DNA of 64,000 nucleotides from Hoeflea_A sp965249925 (GCA_965249925.1 OZ252260.1:2046001-2110000), one strand, 5' to 3'. Shown: positions 41,826-51,085, counted from the stretch's first letter. The notes: generated from the sequence alone by a model not told the origin. Program-made: numbers and translations.

Positions 41826-43285
41826 ACGAGCTGCAGCCCGTTGTTGACAAGGCAAAACCCGACAAGGTGCGCTGCGATGCCTGTCCGGTGATGTGTTATG
41901 TCGCCGAAGGACGTACCGGCGCCTGCGACCGCTACGCCAACGAGGGCGGTCGCATCGTCCGCTGCGATCCGCTCACCATTCTCGACCGGAGGGTCGCCGC
42001 CGGCGACAGCGTCAAGCCGTTCCTGACGTCGGACTGGGAGGACAGGCCGTTCGCCGACGGCGACCTGTTCGTTACCGGCATCGGTTCCGGCACCACCTAC
42101 CCGGATTACAAGCCGGCGCCTTTCATCGTCAGCCGCGAGATCGACGGGGCCGATTGCGTGACCGTGGTGACCGAGGCGATATTTTCCTATTGCGGCGCCA
42201 AGGTCAAAATCGACACCGACCGGCATCTCGGCGCCGAGGCCGCGCCGGTGCGCGCATCGGGCGAGGCGGTCGGTCATGTGATGACCAGCGAGTATGGCTC
42301 GCAAATGCTGTCGCTCGGTGGCGTCGACCACCTGACCGGCGGCTCCAAGGCGGAAGGCCGCGTCACCTGTGACACGCTGATGCGGCTGTGCAACAGGGAG
42401 GCGGTGGAACTGACCGTCGACGGCGGGTCCAGCGTCGTCGTACAGGCCGGTCAGGCGCCGATCGTCGACGGTCAGTTGGAAACCCGCATGCGGGTCGGCT
42501 GCGGCTCCGCCACCATCGGCATGTTTGCTTCGCAATGGGTCGGGCTGGTTGATGAGGTGGTCGTGGTCGACGACCACATCACCGGCGTCGTGTCGGAGCA
42601 CCAAGCCGGCAAAGTGCTCGACTGGCCGGACACCGGAATCCGTATCAAGGGCCGCCGTTCGACGCCCGGCCGCTATTTCCAGGTGGCTGAACCGGGCCTC
42701 GGCTGGGGCGGCACGGACATCGAGGATCCGCTGACCATTCTCGGACCGTGGAATGCCAAAAAGGGCGCGCGGCCGGGCCTGACCGTGCTCATGGTGTCGA
42801 CCACGGGCGAGCAGTACGGATATTATGTCCTGGACGAAAACCTCGAACCAAAGCCGGCTAATCTACCTGACGCACTGGTGCCGACGGTCGAGCTGATCGG
42901 CGAAAACTGCGAACCCGCCCTGTGCTCGGTCCTGTTCATGGGCGGCGCCGGCGGATCCCTGCGGTCCGGCGCGACGAACAACCCGGTCAAGCTGACGCGC
43001 TCGGTGCACAGCGCGCAAACGACGGTGACCTGCGGCGGCGCCCCTGTCTATGTCTGGCCCGGCGGCGGCATCACGCTGATGGTCGATGTCACGCGGATGC
43101 CGGACCGGTCGTTCGGTTATGTGCCGACGCCGGCCATCGTCGCGCCGATCGAATTCACCGTCAGCCGCGACGATTACCGGGCGCTGGGCGGCCACGATGG
43201 CGCCGTGCGCTCGGTCGATGACATCCTTGCCACGGGTGGCGAGTATGGTGACACCGTGCGCGCCGTGACCCCGCCGAAAACCTGA
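41822..43285 (+). CDS. 6-hydroxynicotinate reductase-like iron-sulfur protein
   Basis: This is a 487-residue protein. An N-terminal cluster motif (Cys18, Cys21, Cys25, Cys35; C-x2-C-x3-C-x9-C in RCDACPVMCYVAEGRTGAC) is followed by long Gly-rich domains with GSGTTYPDYKPAPFIVSREIDGA and MFMGGAGGSLRSG-type segments. It resembles proteins annotated as 6-hydroxynicotinate reductase. The Eubacterium enzyme of that name reduces 6-hydroxynicotinate to 1,4,5,6-tetrahydro-6-oxonicotinate with ferredoxin. Its stop overlaps the UPF0280 start by one base. The aerobic-looking genome makes the physiological reaction uncertain. Confidence 0.82.
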   Translation: MNELQPVVDKAKPDKVRCDACPVMCYVAEGRTGACDRYANEGGRIVRCDPLTILDRRVAAGDSVKPFLTSDWEDRPFADGDLFVTGIGSGTTYPDYKPAPFIVSREIDGADCVTVVTEAIFSYCGAKVKIDTDRHLGAEAAPVRASGEAVGHVMTSEYGSQMLSLGGVDHLTGGSKAEGRVTCDTLMRLCNREAVELTVDGGSSVVVQAGQAPIVDGQLETRMRVGCGSATIGMFASQWVGLVDEVVVVDDHITGVVSEHQAGKVLDWPDTGIRIKGRRSTPGRYFQVAEPGLGWGGTDIEDPLTILGPWNAKKGARPGLTVLMVSTTGEQYGYYVLDENLEPKPANLPDALVPTVELIGENCEPALCSVLFMGGAGGSLRSGATNNPVKLTRSVHSAQTTVTCGGAPVYVWPGGGITLMVDVTRMPDRSFGYVPTPAIVAPIEFTVSRDDYRALGGHDGAVRSVDDILATGGEYGDTVRAVTPPKT

Positions 43286-44151
43286 TGCCTTGGGAGAAGC
43301 CGCAAGCCGCCCTGTTGCCGGACGGACGCCGGCTGCATCTCAACCAAGGGCCGATCGACCTGATCATCCAGGTCTTCGACGATGGCCGTGAACGGTTCTA
43401 CCGGCGCGCCGTCGCCCGGTTCGAAACGATCCTCGAAGTGTTAGCCGGTGAACTGCCGGAACTGCGTAAGCCGCTGGCCGATGCGCCGCGGCCGGAAGGT
43501 CCGGTGGCCCGGCGCATGCTGGCGGCGATCGCGCCCTATGGAACGTATTTCGTCACCCCGATGGCGGCCGTTGCCGGCGCCGTGGCCGACGAGATGCTGG
43601 AGGCGATGCTGGACGGCGAGACCGTGTCCAAGGCCTATGTCAACAATGGCGGCGACATCGCTTTCCATTTGCACAACGACACGCAATTCGACGTCGATAT
43701 CGCCACACGGCCGGCGGGTCGCATGACGGTTACCGCACAGGATGCGGCGCGCGGTGTCGCCACCTCCGGCTGGCGCGGCCGCAGCTTTTCGCTGGGCATC
43801 GCCGATTCCGTTACCGTCTTGGCCGACAGCGCTGCCGCCGCCGACGTGGCGGCAACCCTGATCGCCAATGCCGTCGACCTGTCGGGCCATCCGGCAATCG
43901 GCCGCACCGCGGCGCACGATTTGGCGCCCGACAGCGATCTCGGCGACCGGCTGGTCACCACATCGGTCGGCGCCCTGCGGCCGGAGGAAACGAACGCGGC
44001 GCTCAACCGCGGCACGGTTTTTGCGCAGACCCTGCGCGACAGCGGCGCCATCGTCGCCGCCGTGCTGATGCTCAACGACACGGTGCGCTGGGTGACCGCA
44101 CCCGAATCCCGATTGTCTCATCGTCAACAAGGAGTGCCGCACCATGCCTGA
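43285..44151 (+). CDS. UPF0280 family protein (ApbE-like fold)
   Basis: This 288-residue protein matches UPF0280: a MAAVAGAVADEMLEAM segment, YVNNGGDIAFHL, then GVATSGWRGRSFSLGIADSVTVLA. The fold is related to ApbE, the FMN transferase, and the NGGDIA motif corresponds to ApbE's metal/FAD site. It may attach flavin to, or mature, a partner enzyme of this operon, or act on its own substrate. It overlaps the reductase gene by 1 base and the AA_synth gene by 8 bases, so all are cotranscribed. Confidence 0.86.
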   Translation: MPWEKPQAALLPDGRRLHLNQGPIDLIIQVFDDGRERFYRRAVARFETILEVLAGELPELRKPLADAPRPEGPVARRMLAAIAPYGTYFVTPMAAVAGAVADEMLEAMLDGETVSKAYVNNGGDIAFHLHNDTQFDVDIATRPAGRMTVTAQDAARGVATSGWRGRSFSLGIADSVTVLADSAAAADVAATLIANAVDLSGHPAIGRTAAHDLAPDSDLGDRLVTTSVGALRPEETNAALNRGTVFAQTLRDSGAIVAAVLMLNDTVRWVTAPESRLSHRQQGVPHHA

Positions 44152-44725
44152 GTTCAAACTGCGCAAGACCCTGCTGCTTGTCGAGGAAACGCTGCACGAG
44201 AACGGCCCGCCACCGGCGACGCCGCGGCGCAAGGCGGCAATTCTGGCGGTCGCCGACAACCCCTTTGCCGGTGGCTATCATGCGGAACTGCAAAGCGCCA
44301 TGGAAGACCTCAAGCCGCTCGGCGCGATGATGACCGACCGGCTCATCGCCGCGTTGGGTGACGTCGAGGCCATCGACGGCTATGGCAAGGGGGCCATCGT
44401 CGGCGAAGCCGGTGAACTGGAGCACGGCGCCCTGTGGCATGTGCCCGGCGGCTACGCGATGCGGGAAAAGCTCGGCGATGCGGCGGCCATCGTACCGTCG
44501 TGCAAAAAGGTCGGCGGCATGGGCACGCGACTCGACATCCCGCTCGGTCACATCAACGCCGCCTATGTGCGCAGCCATTTCGACGGCATCGAGGTGGGCG
44601 TCACGGACGCACCGCGCGCCGGCGAAATCGTCTTCGTTCTCGCCATGGCCTGCGGTCCGCGCATCCACAACCGCATGGGCGGCCTGGAAGCCAGGGACGT
44701 CAAGGGCGAGGACGGGTTGCGCTAG
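44144..44725 (+). CDS. AA_synth (PF06684) family protein
   Basis: This 193-residue protein matches the so-called amino acid synthesis family: LRKTLLLVEETLHENG at the start, ILAVADNPFAGGYHAEL, DGYGKGAIVGEAGELEHGALWHVPGGYAMRE, and DIPLGHINAAYVRSHFDGIEVGV. Members adopt a YjgF/Bd3402-like fold and have no proven activity; hydrolase or ring-opening roles are conceivable. The conserved EHGALWHVPGG histidines could be catalytic. It is the last gene of the molybdenum-hydroxylase operon and its stop overlaps the convergent isomerase gene by 4 bases. Confidence 0.85.
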   Translation: MPEFKLRKTLLLVEETLHENGPPPATPRRKAAILAVADNPFAGGYHAELQSAMEDLKPLGAMMTDRLIAALGDVEAIDGYGKGAIVGEAGELEHGALWHVPGGYAMREKLGDAAAIVPSCKKVGGMGTRLDIPLGHINAAYVRSHFDGIEVGVTDAPRAGEIVFVLAMACGPRIHNRMGGLEARDVKGEDGLR

Positions 44726-45558
44726 CGAGCCAGGCCGCGTTCCTGCAGCCGCCGGACGCAATCCGGCACGCCCGGCACCCGGGCCGGCGTCACCTCGATA
44801 ATCAGCCGCGCTTTGTCGGTGTGTTCGGCGATCGCTTCGAAAAAGGCCGGCCAGGCGATCGTTCCGTCGCCCGGCAGCCAGTGGCGGTCGGCATGGCCGT
44901 CGGTGTCCTGAATATGCACGTGATGCAACCGTTTGCCGGCTGCCTTGACATAATAGTCGACCGGCGGGGCGCCGGCCATGCTGCCGGTCAGATGCGCGTG
45001 GCCGGTGTCGAGCGACACGCGCACCGCGTCGCTGTTAAAGGAGTCGGCGAGGCGTACCCGTTCGAGCGGATCGACATCCTGGATGTTCTCGATCACCAGT
45101 TCGCAGCCGATCTCTTCGGCGCGCTTGACCACCGGCGCCATATTGGTGTGGCAGGCTTCGAGTATCTGATCAACAAGCCACAGCTGGTGGCCGAAATTGC
45201 GGTGATGCCAGAACGTGAACGGGCTGTGCACGACCATCTGGGTGGCACCGACCGCCTCGGCCGCCTCCAGTCCCTGCAGGAAACGCTTCTGCGCCACCGC
45301 CTGCACCTCCGGATCGTTGACCGCCATGTCGAACCCGAAAAACGGGCCGTGCATGCCGATACGGCCGCCATGTCCGTCCAGCAGCGTGCGATAGCGATCG
45401 GCAATGCCGCGCCAGTCACCGTCGAGAACCTTGGCAAACACGAAGTCCTGCAATTCGAGGTCGCGGTCGCTGTCGCGGATCCAGTCGAGCATCTCGTCGA
45501 TGCCCATCAGCGTCAGCGCCACGCCGAGCACGGGCAAATCGGTTTCGGTGTCGCTCAT
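44722..45558 (-). CDS. Sugar phosphate isomerase/epimerase family protein (AP endonuclease 2 fold)
   Basis: This is a TIM-barrel protein of about 278 residues. Metal-binding segments include IGMHGPFFGFDMAVND, VVHSPFTFWH, LVIENIQDVDP, RVSLDTGHAHLTG, HHVHIQDTDG and ARLIIEVTP, the His/Glu/Asp set typical of xylose-isomerase-like barrels. ATG 45558 follows AAGGGACGATC; an upstream in-frame start at 45600 would add 14 residues. It lies convergent to the heterocycle operon and 104 bases before (upstream of) nothing cotranscribed. The substrate could be a keto-sugar, inosose or hydroxypyruvate-type compound. Confidence 0.84.
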   Translation of the reverse strand: MSDTETDLPVLGVALTLMGIDEMLDWIRDSDRDLELQDFVFAKVLDGDWRGIADRYRTLLDGHGGRIGMHGPFFGFDMAVNDPEVQAVAQKRFLQGLEAAEAVGATQMVVHSPFTFWHHRNFGHQLWLVDQILEACHTNMAPVVKRAEEIGCELVIENIQDVDPLERVRLADSFNSDAVRVSLDTGHAHLTGSMAGAPPVDYYVKAAGKRLHHVHIQDTDGHADRHWLPGDGTIAWPAFFEAIAEHTDKARLIIEVTPARVPGVPDCVRRLQERGLAR

Positions 45559-45662
45559 GATCGTCCCTTGATCGGTGCGATTGACCATGGGCTGATCCAT
45601 GCCGCAGCGCTATGACAGCCGCGTGACGGTATCGGTGAATTTGTGCGGCTATGCCGTTATTG

Positions 45663-46877
45663 TCAGGCCCCGTTGTCGGCGGCGACGGCTTCTCCGAGCA
45701 GCCGCACCAGGTCGGGATTGGCGGCCTGCACGCGGCTCCAATTGGGAATGAACGGCGTTTCCATCGGATTGTCCAGGAAGGTGTGGCCCGCCTCGACGAT
45801 ATTGCCGGCGAACAGTTCCACCGCCTTTTCCTCCAGATGCCGGTCGACCATCAGTCCGTTCATCACGGCGTCGTTGTAATAGCTTTCGATCAGGTCGAGT
45901 GCGATGCGGAAATAGGTCGCCTTCAGCGTCCGAAAGGTCTCCTGGTTGAAGACGATCCCATCGGTCGCCAGTTTGCGGAACAGTGCCTTGGAAATGTCCG
46001 TCGACATGCGCGATAATCCCGTTTGCGGATCGCTTTCCGACAATGGCTGATGCTTGTGGTCGTAAGCATCCGAAATGTCGACCTGGCAGACCAGCCGCCG
46101 GTTCAGGTTGCGCCACACTTCCGACAGGACGCCAATCTCCAACCCCCAGTCGGAGGGGATGCGGATGTCGGGCAGGATGGCAGTGCGCATGGCGAACTCG
46201 CCGGCCAGCGGATAGCGAAAGCCCTGCAGATACTCGATATAGTCGTGGAAACCACAGGTCCGCTGCAGCGCCAGGAGCAGCGGCGTTACCAGCAGGCGCG
46301 ACACCCGGCCGTTAAGCTTGCCGTCGGCGATGCGCGGATAGAAACCCTTGCAGAACTGATACGGAAAGGCCGGATTCGCCACCGGATAGACAAGCCGCGC
46401 CAGCATGTCGCGCGAATAGGTGACGATGTCGCAGTCGTGCAGCGCCACCACGTCCGATGTGCGGCTCGCCAGCGCATAACCGATGCAATACCAGACATTG
46501 CGGCCTTTGCCGGGCTCGCTCGGCGCCAGCCGCGCTTTGGCGAGTTGGGCGTCGATGGCGCGCAACCGCGGGCCGTCGTTCCACAGGATGTCGTGACGCT
46601 GTGGCAGGCGGGAGAAGTAGTCCTTGGCAAAGGCGAACTGCTCGGCATCGGCTCGGTCGAGGCCGATAATGACGTGATGGATGTAGCTGGCGCCGCTGAG
46701 CTCGTCGATGATGCGCGACAGCGCCGGCCCCTCGAGCTCGGAGAACAGCGACGGCAGGATCAGCGTTATCTTGCGGGTTCCGGAAAACACCGACAATTGC
46801 CGTTCCAGTTCCTCCACCGGTAACCGGGTGAGGTTATGCAATGTCGCGACACTGCCGGTCTGATGAAAATCGCCCAA
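45663..46877 (-). CDS. gpgS: Glucosyl-3-phosphoglycerate synthase-like glycosyltransferase
   Basis: This GT-A glycosyltransferase has about 404 residues. The nucleotide-sugar/metal motif is DCD in VVALHDCDIVTYS, with LILPSLFSELEGPALSRII at the N-terminal Rossmann half and FRYPLAGEFAMRTAILPDIRIPSDWGLEIGVL near the acceptor site, as in GT81 glucosyl-3-phosphoglycerate synthases. The start is TTG 46877, six bases after GAGGA; TTG 46883 is also possible. It overlaps the end of an HAD phosphatase gene, which itself overlaps a GH13_18 phosphorylase gene. A mannosyl homologue cannot be ruled out, but the phosphorylase partner favours glucosylglycerate. Confidence 0.82.
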   Translation of the reverse strand: MGDFHQTGSVATLHNLTRLPVEELERQLSVFSGTRKITLILPSLFSELEGPALSRIIDELSGASYIHHVIIGLDRADAEQFAFAKDYFSRLPQRHDILWNDGPRLRAIDAQLAKARLAPSEPGKGRNVWYCIGYALASRTSDVVALHDCDIVTYSRDMLARLVYPVANPAFPYQFCKGFYPRIADGKLNGRVSRLLVTPLLLALQRTCGFHDYIEYLQGFRYPLAGEFAMRTAILPDIRIPSDWGLEIGVLSEVWRNLNRRLVCQVDISDAYDHKHQPLSESDPQTGLSRMSTDISKALFRKLATDGIVFNQETFRTLKATYFRIALDLIESYYNDAVMNGLMVDRHLEEKAVELFAGNIVEAGHTFLDNPMETPFIPNWSRVQAANPDLVRLLGEAVAADNGA

Positions 46878-46879
46878 GA

Positions 46880-47680
46880 TCAATCCTCGCCGCTTGTCTG
46901 AAGACGGTCGAGCAACCCGATGACCGCCTTGTTCCATCCGGCCGGGCCGGCCAGTCCCGTGCGCACGACCCGCGCTTCCGCTTCGCCTTCCACCGGACCG
47001 GGGCCGGCATGTTCCGGATTGTGTACGATTACACCGTAGTCGGCTGCCGCGATCATCGCCGCATCGTTGGGCGCATCGCCGAGCGCGATGGTCAGCAGAC
47101 CATTGTGGCGATAGCGCGATGCGATCTCCAGCATGCGCGTCCCCTTGTCGCCGCCGTAGGAGAGCGTCAGGAACCGGCCACCCTGGTGTGCCACCATACC
47201 CTTGGCCGCGAGCGCCTGCAGAAACGCCCGACGGCCCGCCGTATTGCCTTGCCAAAGGCCGGGCTCGGAAAAATCGCGCCGTGCGGCGCGCTGCGCCGCC
47301 GCCAGGCTGAGGCCGGTGTGCCGGCAAATGTCCTCGGCATCCATGTCGGAAAAACCGACAAAGCGGCCGCGCAGCTCGGGCGGCAGGGAAGCAAGATCCT
47401 CGAGCAGGCGATCATGACTTCGGTGTTCGACCGGCCGCTCCACGAAAGGTTCCAGCACACCCCCGCCGTTTTCGACGATCGCCGGACAGTGGGCAAACCC
47501 CATATGGGCGCGCAGCGGCGCAACTTCCGCCGCCGTCTTGCTGGTGACCAATACCAACGGAATGCCGCTGTCGCGCAGACGCGTCAGTGCCGGCTGAGCT
47601 GCGTCATAGAGATAGGTCCGGTGATCCAGCAGGGTGCCGTCGAGGTCGCTGAAGACAACGATGTCGGGTCCATCCCTCAT
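46880..47680 (-). CDS. HAD-IIB phosphatase (mannosyl-/glucosyl-3-phosphoglycerate phosphatase)
   Basis: This Cof-type HAD phosphatase has about 266 residues. Motif I is SDLDGTLLD (nucleophile Asp12, acid Asp14), motif II is in LVLVTSKTAAEV, and motif IV is ALGDAPNDAAMIAAADYGV. Its family (MPGP) removes phosphate from glycosyl-3-phosphoglycerate. ATG 47680 overlaps the phosphorylase stop (ATGA); a start at 47704 is the alternative. Placed between the synthase and the phosphorylase, it completes synthesis of the compatible solute glucosylglycerate in the cytoplasm. Confidence 0.86.
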   Translation of the reverse strand: MRDGPDIVVFSDLDGTLLDHRTYLYDAAQPALTRLRDSGIPLVLVTSKTAAEVAPLRAHMGFAHCPAIVENGGGVLEPFVERPVEHRSHDRLLEDLASLPPELRGRFVGFSDMDAEDICRHTGLSLAAAQRAARRDFSEPGLWQGNTAGRRAFLQALAAKGMVAHQGGRFLTLSYGGDKGTRMLEIASRYRHNGLLTIALGDAPNDAAMIAAADYGVIVHNPEHAGPGPVEGEAEARVVRTGLAGPAGWNKAVIGLLDRLQTSGED

Positions 47681-49467
47681 CGATGGTTGGTGATCCAGCG
47701 GCATTGATAGGGCGCGAAGCTGATGTCGCCGGCGGTTTCTGGCACTGGCTCGCCGGACAGCAGGTCCGACCAGTCTTCGCCGCCCGTCAGATTGAGCGCC
47801 ATCGCGGAGATCGTCACCGCTTCGTCCGACACGTTGTGGATGGCAAAAACGCTCTGGGCCCGGTCGACGCTCTGGCGCCAGAAACCGAACAGACGGTCGC
47901 CGAGCTGCAGGGTGAACTGGGTCGCGTTGGGATGGAAAGCCGGCTGGCGGATGCGGATATCGATCATCCGCTTCATTTCATTGAAAACGACCGCATGTCG
48001 CGAGGTCGGATCCTCAAGTGCCCGCTTCAGGTCCGGATAATGCCAGCGATGGCGATTGATCGCCCGGTTGTGGCCGGTCTTTTCGACACCGGCATGATCA
48101 TTGGGCGTGGCAAGCAGCGAATGAATGTAGAAAGCCGGAATGCCCTCGAGCGCCATGGCGATCGCCTGGCTGCACAGAAATCGCTCGACGTTCCAGCCGT
48201 CTACGCCGTTGCGAGTGCCCTTCAGGGCGTCGAACAGCGACACGTTGAGCTCGTAGGGCCGCGCCGCGCCGCCGGCGGCCTGGCGCATGCTGACCAGCCC
48301 GCCGAAGCCGCGCACGGTATCGATCATCGCCTGGATCTCCGTCTCGTCGAGCAAGCCTTCGGCCGGCCGCAGGCCAATGCCGTCATGCGAGGCGGTAAAA
48401 TTGAAATAGGTGCAGCCGGGCTGCGCCGGCGGCATCGCCATTTGCCAGGCCTTGAGCCATTGCGATGTGCCGCTGAGCAGCGCATGCAGGATCAGTGGCG
48501 GCAACGAAAAGTTATAGATGACATGGGCTTCGTTGCGGTTGCCGAAATAGCTTAGGTTTTCCAGATTCGGCACATTGGTTTCGGTGATCAGCACCAGCGG
48601 CTCTTCGTTGTAGTCCGCCAGCACCCGCATCAGCCGCACGATTTCGTGGGTCTGGCGCAAATGAATGCACGGCGTACCGACCTCCTTCCAGATGAAAGCG
48701 ACCGCATCCAGCCGGATGGTTCGCACTCCGCGCTCCACGTGAAAGCGCATGATGCGCAGAAACTCCAGCAACACCTGCGGATTGGAGAAGTCGAAATCCA
48801 CCTGGTCGTGGCTGAAGGTACACCAGACATGCCGGATCCCGTTCGTCGTTTCCACCGCCCGCAAAAGCGGATGGGCGCGCGGTCGCACCACATCGGAGAG
48901 GTCGTCTTCCGGCGACGCCTCGAAGAAAAACCGGTCATAGGGCGCGTGTCCCTGGCGATAGGCGTTGAACCAGCCGCTCTGGCTGGAGCAGTGGTTGAGT
49001 ACCAGATCGGACATCAGCTTGAAGTCGTCGGCTATGCGCTCGATATCCTCCCAGGCGCCGAGCGTGCTGTTGACGGCCAGGTAGTCGGTGACGGCGAAAC
49101 CGTCATCGGAGGTGAATGGAAAGTACGGCAGAATGTGCACGCCGTTGATGCTGCCGCGCAGATTGGCATCGAGGAAATCATGCAGCAGGTCGAGCGGCTT
49201 GTGCTCGCCGTCGACGATGCTGTTGCCGTAAGTGATGACGTAGCTGTCGCGCTGGCTCCACAGTGGATTGCTCAGCAATCGGCCACGCCGTCTTGGCTGG
49301 GCCGCACCACTCCAGAACGCATCGATCACCGCTTCGCACAGGGTATCGGTGTTGTGCCCGGGATAGATGGCGGCGAGCAGCTGTGAAAGCTGGTCGCGCA
49401 GCCGCGATGGGATTTTTTGTCCCGGCGAATGCGGCTGGGGAGGGGAATGTGTTCGCTGCACCGACAT
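47677..49467 (-). CDS. GH13_18 glycoside phosphorylase (glucosylglycerate/sucrose phosphorylase family)
   Basis: This is a 596-residue alpha-amylase-fold enzyme. Catalytic residues are the nucleophile Asp in TIRLDAVAFIWKE, the acid/base Glu in LITETNVPN and the stabilising Asp in TASHDGIG. The GH13_18 hallmark segments NGVHILPYFPF and SDLVLNHCSSQSGWF are present. The subfamily phosphorolyses sucrose, glucosylglycerol or glucosylglycerate to glucose 1-phosphate. Coupling to a glycosylphosphoglycerate synthase and phosphatase points to glucosylglycerate, giving the cell both synthesis and recovery of the solute. It is the first gene of this minus-strand operon. Confidence 0.87.
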   Translation of the reverse strand: MSVQRTHSPPQPHSPGQKIPSRLRDQLSQLLAAIYPGHNTDTLCEAVIDAFWSGAAQPRRRGRLLSNPLWSQRDSYVITYGNSIVDGEHKPLDLLHDFLDANLRGSINGVHILPYFPFTSDDGFAVTDYLAVNSTLGAWEDIERIADDFKLMSDLVLNHCSSQSGWFNAYRQGHAPYDRFFFEASPEDDLSDVVRPRAHPLLRAVETTNGIRHVWCTFSHDQVDFDFSNPQVLLEFLRIMRFHVERGVRTIRLDAVAFIWKEVGTPCIHLRQTHEIVRLMRVLADYNEEPLVLITETNVPNLENLSYFGNRNEAHVIYNFSLPPLILHALLSGTSQWLKAWQMAMPPAQPGCTYFNFTASHDGIGLRPAEGLLDETEIQAMIDTVRGFGGLVSMRQAAGGAARPYELNVSLFDALKGTRNGVDGWNVERFLCSQAIAMALEGIPAFYIHSLLATPNDHAGVEKTGHNRAINRHRWHYPDLKRALEDPTSRHAVVFNEMKRMIDIRIRQPAFHPNATQFTLQLGDRLFGFWRQSVDRAQSVFAIHNVSDEAVTISAMALNLTGGEDWSDLLSGEPVPETAGDISFAPYQCRWITNHR

Positions 49468-49660
49468 CTGCTACTCACTGCCATCGGATCCCGGTCCGGC
49501 AGGCCGGGCCCGAAAGCGCTTTCGTAACATGGCGCCGCCGGCTGGCAAAGTCACATTACCGGCGATTGCCGCAGGGCCGCGCCGACCGGTGCAAATTGCG
49601 GCTGGATTCGCATCGGCACACTCTCTAGGTTTCACCACGAATGGCACGGAAAGGCTGACA

Positions 49661-51085
49661 ATGGACACGAGCGAATTCCGGACCTGGTCACATCGCGCCG
49701 CCGACTGGTCCGCCGATTACCTGGAAGGCCTGCGCGAGCGCCCGGTGCGACCGCATGTGCAGCCCGGCGATATCGGTGCCCTGCTGGACGATTCGCCGCC
49801 GGAAACGGGCGAGGCCATGGACACCATTTTCGCCGATTTCCAACGCATCATCCCAGGCGGCATGACCCATTGGCAGCACCCGCGCTTTTTCGCCTATTTC
49901 CAAAGCAATGCTGCGCCGGCCGCCATGATCGCCGAGCAACTGGCCGGTGCGATGGCGGCCCAGTGCATGCTGTGGCAGACCTCGCCGGCGGCCACCGAAC
50001 TCGAGGTCAAAATGGTCGACTGGCTGCGCCAGGCGATCGGCCTGCCGGAGGGCTTCAGCGGCACACTACAGGACACCGCGTCGACGGCAACGCTGTGCGC
50101 CGTCTTGACGATGCGCGAACGGGCACTCGGATGGACCGGCAACCAGACGGGTCTTGCCGGGCGTCAGACACTGAGGATGTATGCATCCACCGGCACCCAC
50201 ACGTCCATCGACAAGGCCATGTGGGTCTCCGGGCTCGGTCAGGACAATCTGGTCAAAATCGAGACCGACGCCGACCAGGCACTGGATCCGCAGAAGCTGC
50301 GCGCAGCCATCCGGGCCGACCGCGCCGCCGGCCATATGCCGGCCGGCCTGATCGCCTGCGTCGGCGGCACATCGACCGGTGCGACCGATGACGTGGCGGC
50401 CCTTGGCGCCATCGCCGCCGAAGAAGACCTGTATATGCATGTCGATGCCGCCTGGGCCGGCACGGCGATGATCTGCCCGGAGTTTCGGCATCTCTGGAGC
50501 GGTGTCGAGAAGGCCGACAGCATCGTTTTCAACCCCCACAAGTGGCTGGGCGCCCCAATGGAATGTTCGGCGCATTTCGTGCGCGATCCGGAAAGCCTGG
50601 TGCGCACGCTGGCCATCCATCCGGAATATCTGAAGACCTACGGCAAGGAGGGTTTTGTCAATTTCAGCGAATGGTCGGTGCCGCTCGGACGCCGCTTCCG
50701 GGCCCTGAAACTGTGGTTCCTGTTGCGCGCCTACGGTCTGCAAGGCCTGCGCACCCGCATCCGCAATCACGTCGCCTGGTCGCGTGAACTGGCCGATATG
50801 CTGGCTGCGGAAGCGGATTTCGAGATCGTGACCGAGCCGGTCCTGTCGCTGTTTTCCTTCCGCCATGTGCCGCCCGGTTTCGACGGCGATCTCGATGCGC
50901 ACAACCGGGCGCTGATCGACGCGATCAACGACGACGGGCAAATCTACCTCACCCAGACGCTCAGCGGCGGCAAGCTGGTGATCCGCTTCGTGGCCGGTCA
51001 GTTCGAGATGCGGCGCGACGACATGCTGACCGCGTTTGAGACAATCTGCAGCATCGCGCGCTCGCGTGGTGCGATAGTTCCCTAA
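49661..51085 (+). CDS. PLP-dependent aromatic-amino-acid-type decarboxylase
   Basis: This is a 474-residue group II decarboxylase. The PLP lysine is Lys294 in VFNPHKWLGAPM, the aspartate that binds the pyridine nitrogen is Asp262 in MHVDAAWAGTAM, and the N-terminal swapped helix region includes MTHWQHPRFFAYFQSN, as in tyrosine/DOPA/tryptophan decarboxylases. ATG 49661 follows GAAAGG. It would turn an aromatic L-amino acid into its amine with CO2 release. It is followed 3 bases later by a DUF454 membrane protein. No linked amine transporter or oxidase was found. Confidence 0.9.
   Translation: MDTSEFRTWSHRAADWSADYLEGLRERPVRPHVQPGDIGALLDDSPPETGEAMDTIFADFQRIIPGGMTHWQHPRFFAYFQSNAAPAAMIAEQLAGAMAAQCMLWQTSPAATELEVKMVDWLRQAIGLPEGFSGTLQDTASTATLCAVLTMRERALGWTGNQTGLAGRQTLRMYASTGTHTSIDKAMWVSGLGQDNLVKIETDADQALDPQKLRAAIRADRAAGHMPAGLIACVGGTSTGATDDVAALGAIAAEEDLYMHVDAAWAGTAMICPEFRHLWSGVEKADSIVFNPHKWLGAPMECSAHFVRDPESLVRTLAIHPEYLKTYGKEGFVNFSEWSVPLGRRFRALKLWFLLRAYGLQGLRTRIRNHVAWSRELADMLAAEADFEIVTEPVLSLFSFRHVPPGFDGDLDAHNRALIDAINDDGQIYLTQTLSGGKLVIRFVAGQFEMRRDDMLTAFETICSIARSRGAIVP

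Noticed and set aside
41822..43285. Reading the iron-sulfur protein as a definite 6-hydroxynicotinate reductase
   Set aside because: I kept only a -like call: the family name comes from an anaerobic enzyme, and substrate specificity cannot be judged from motifs alone.
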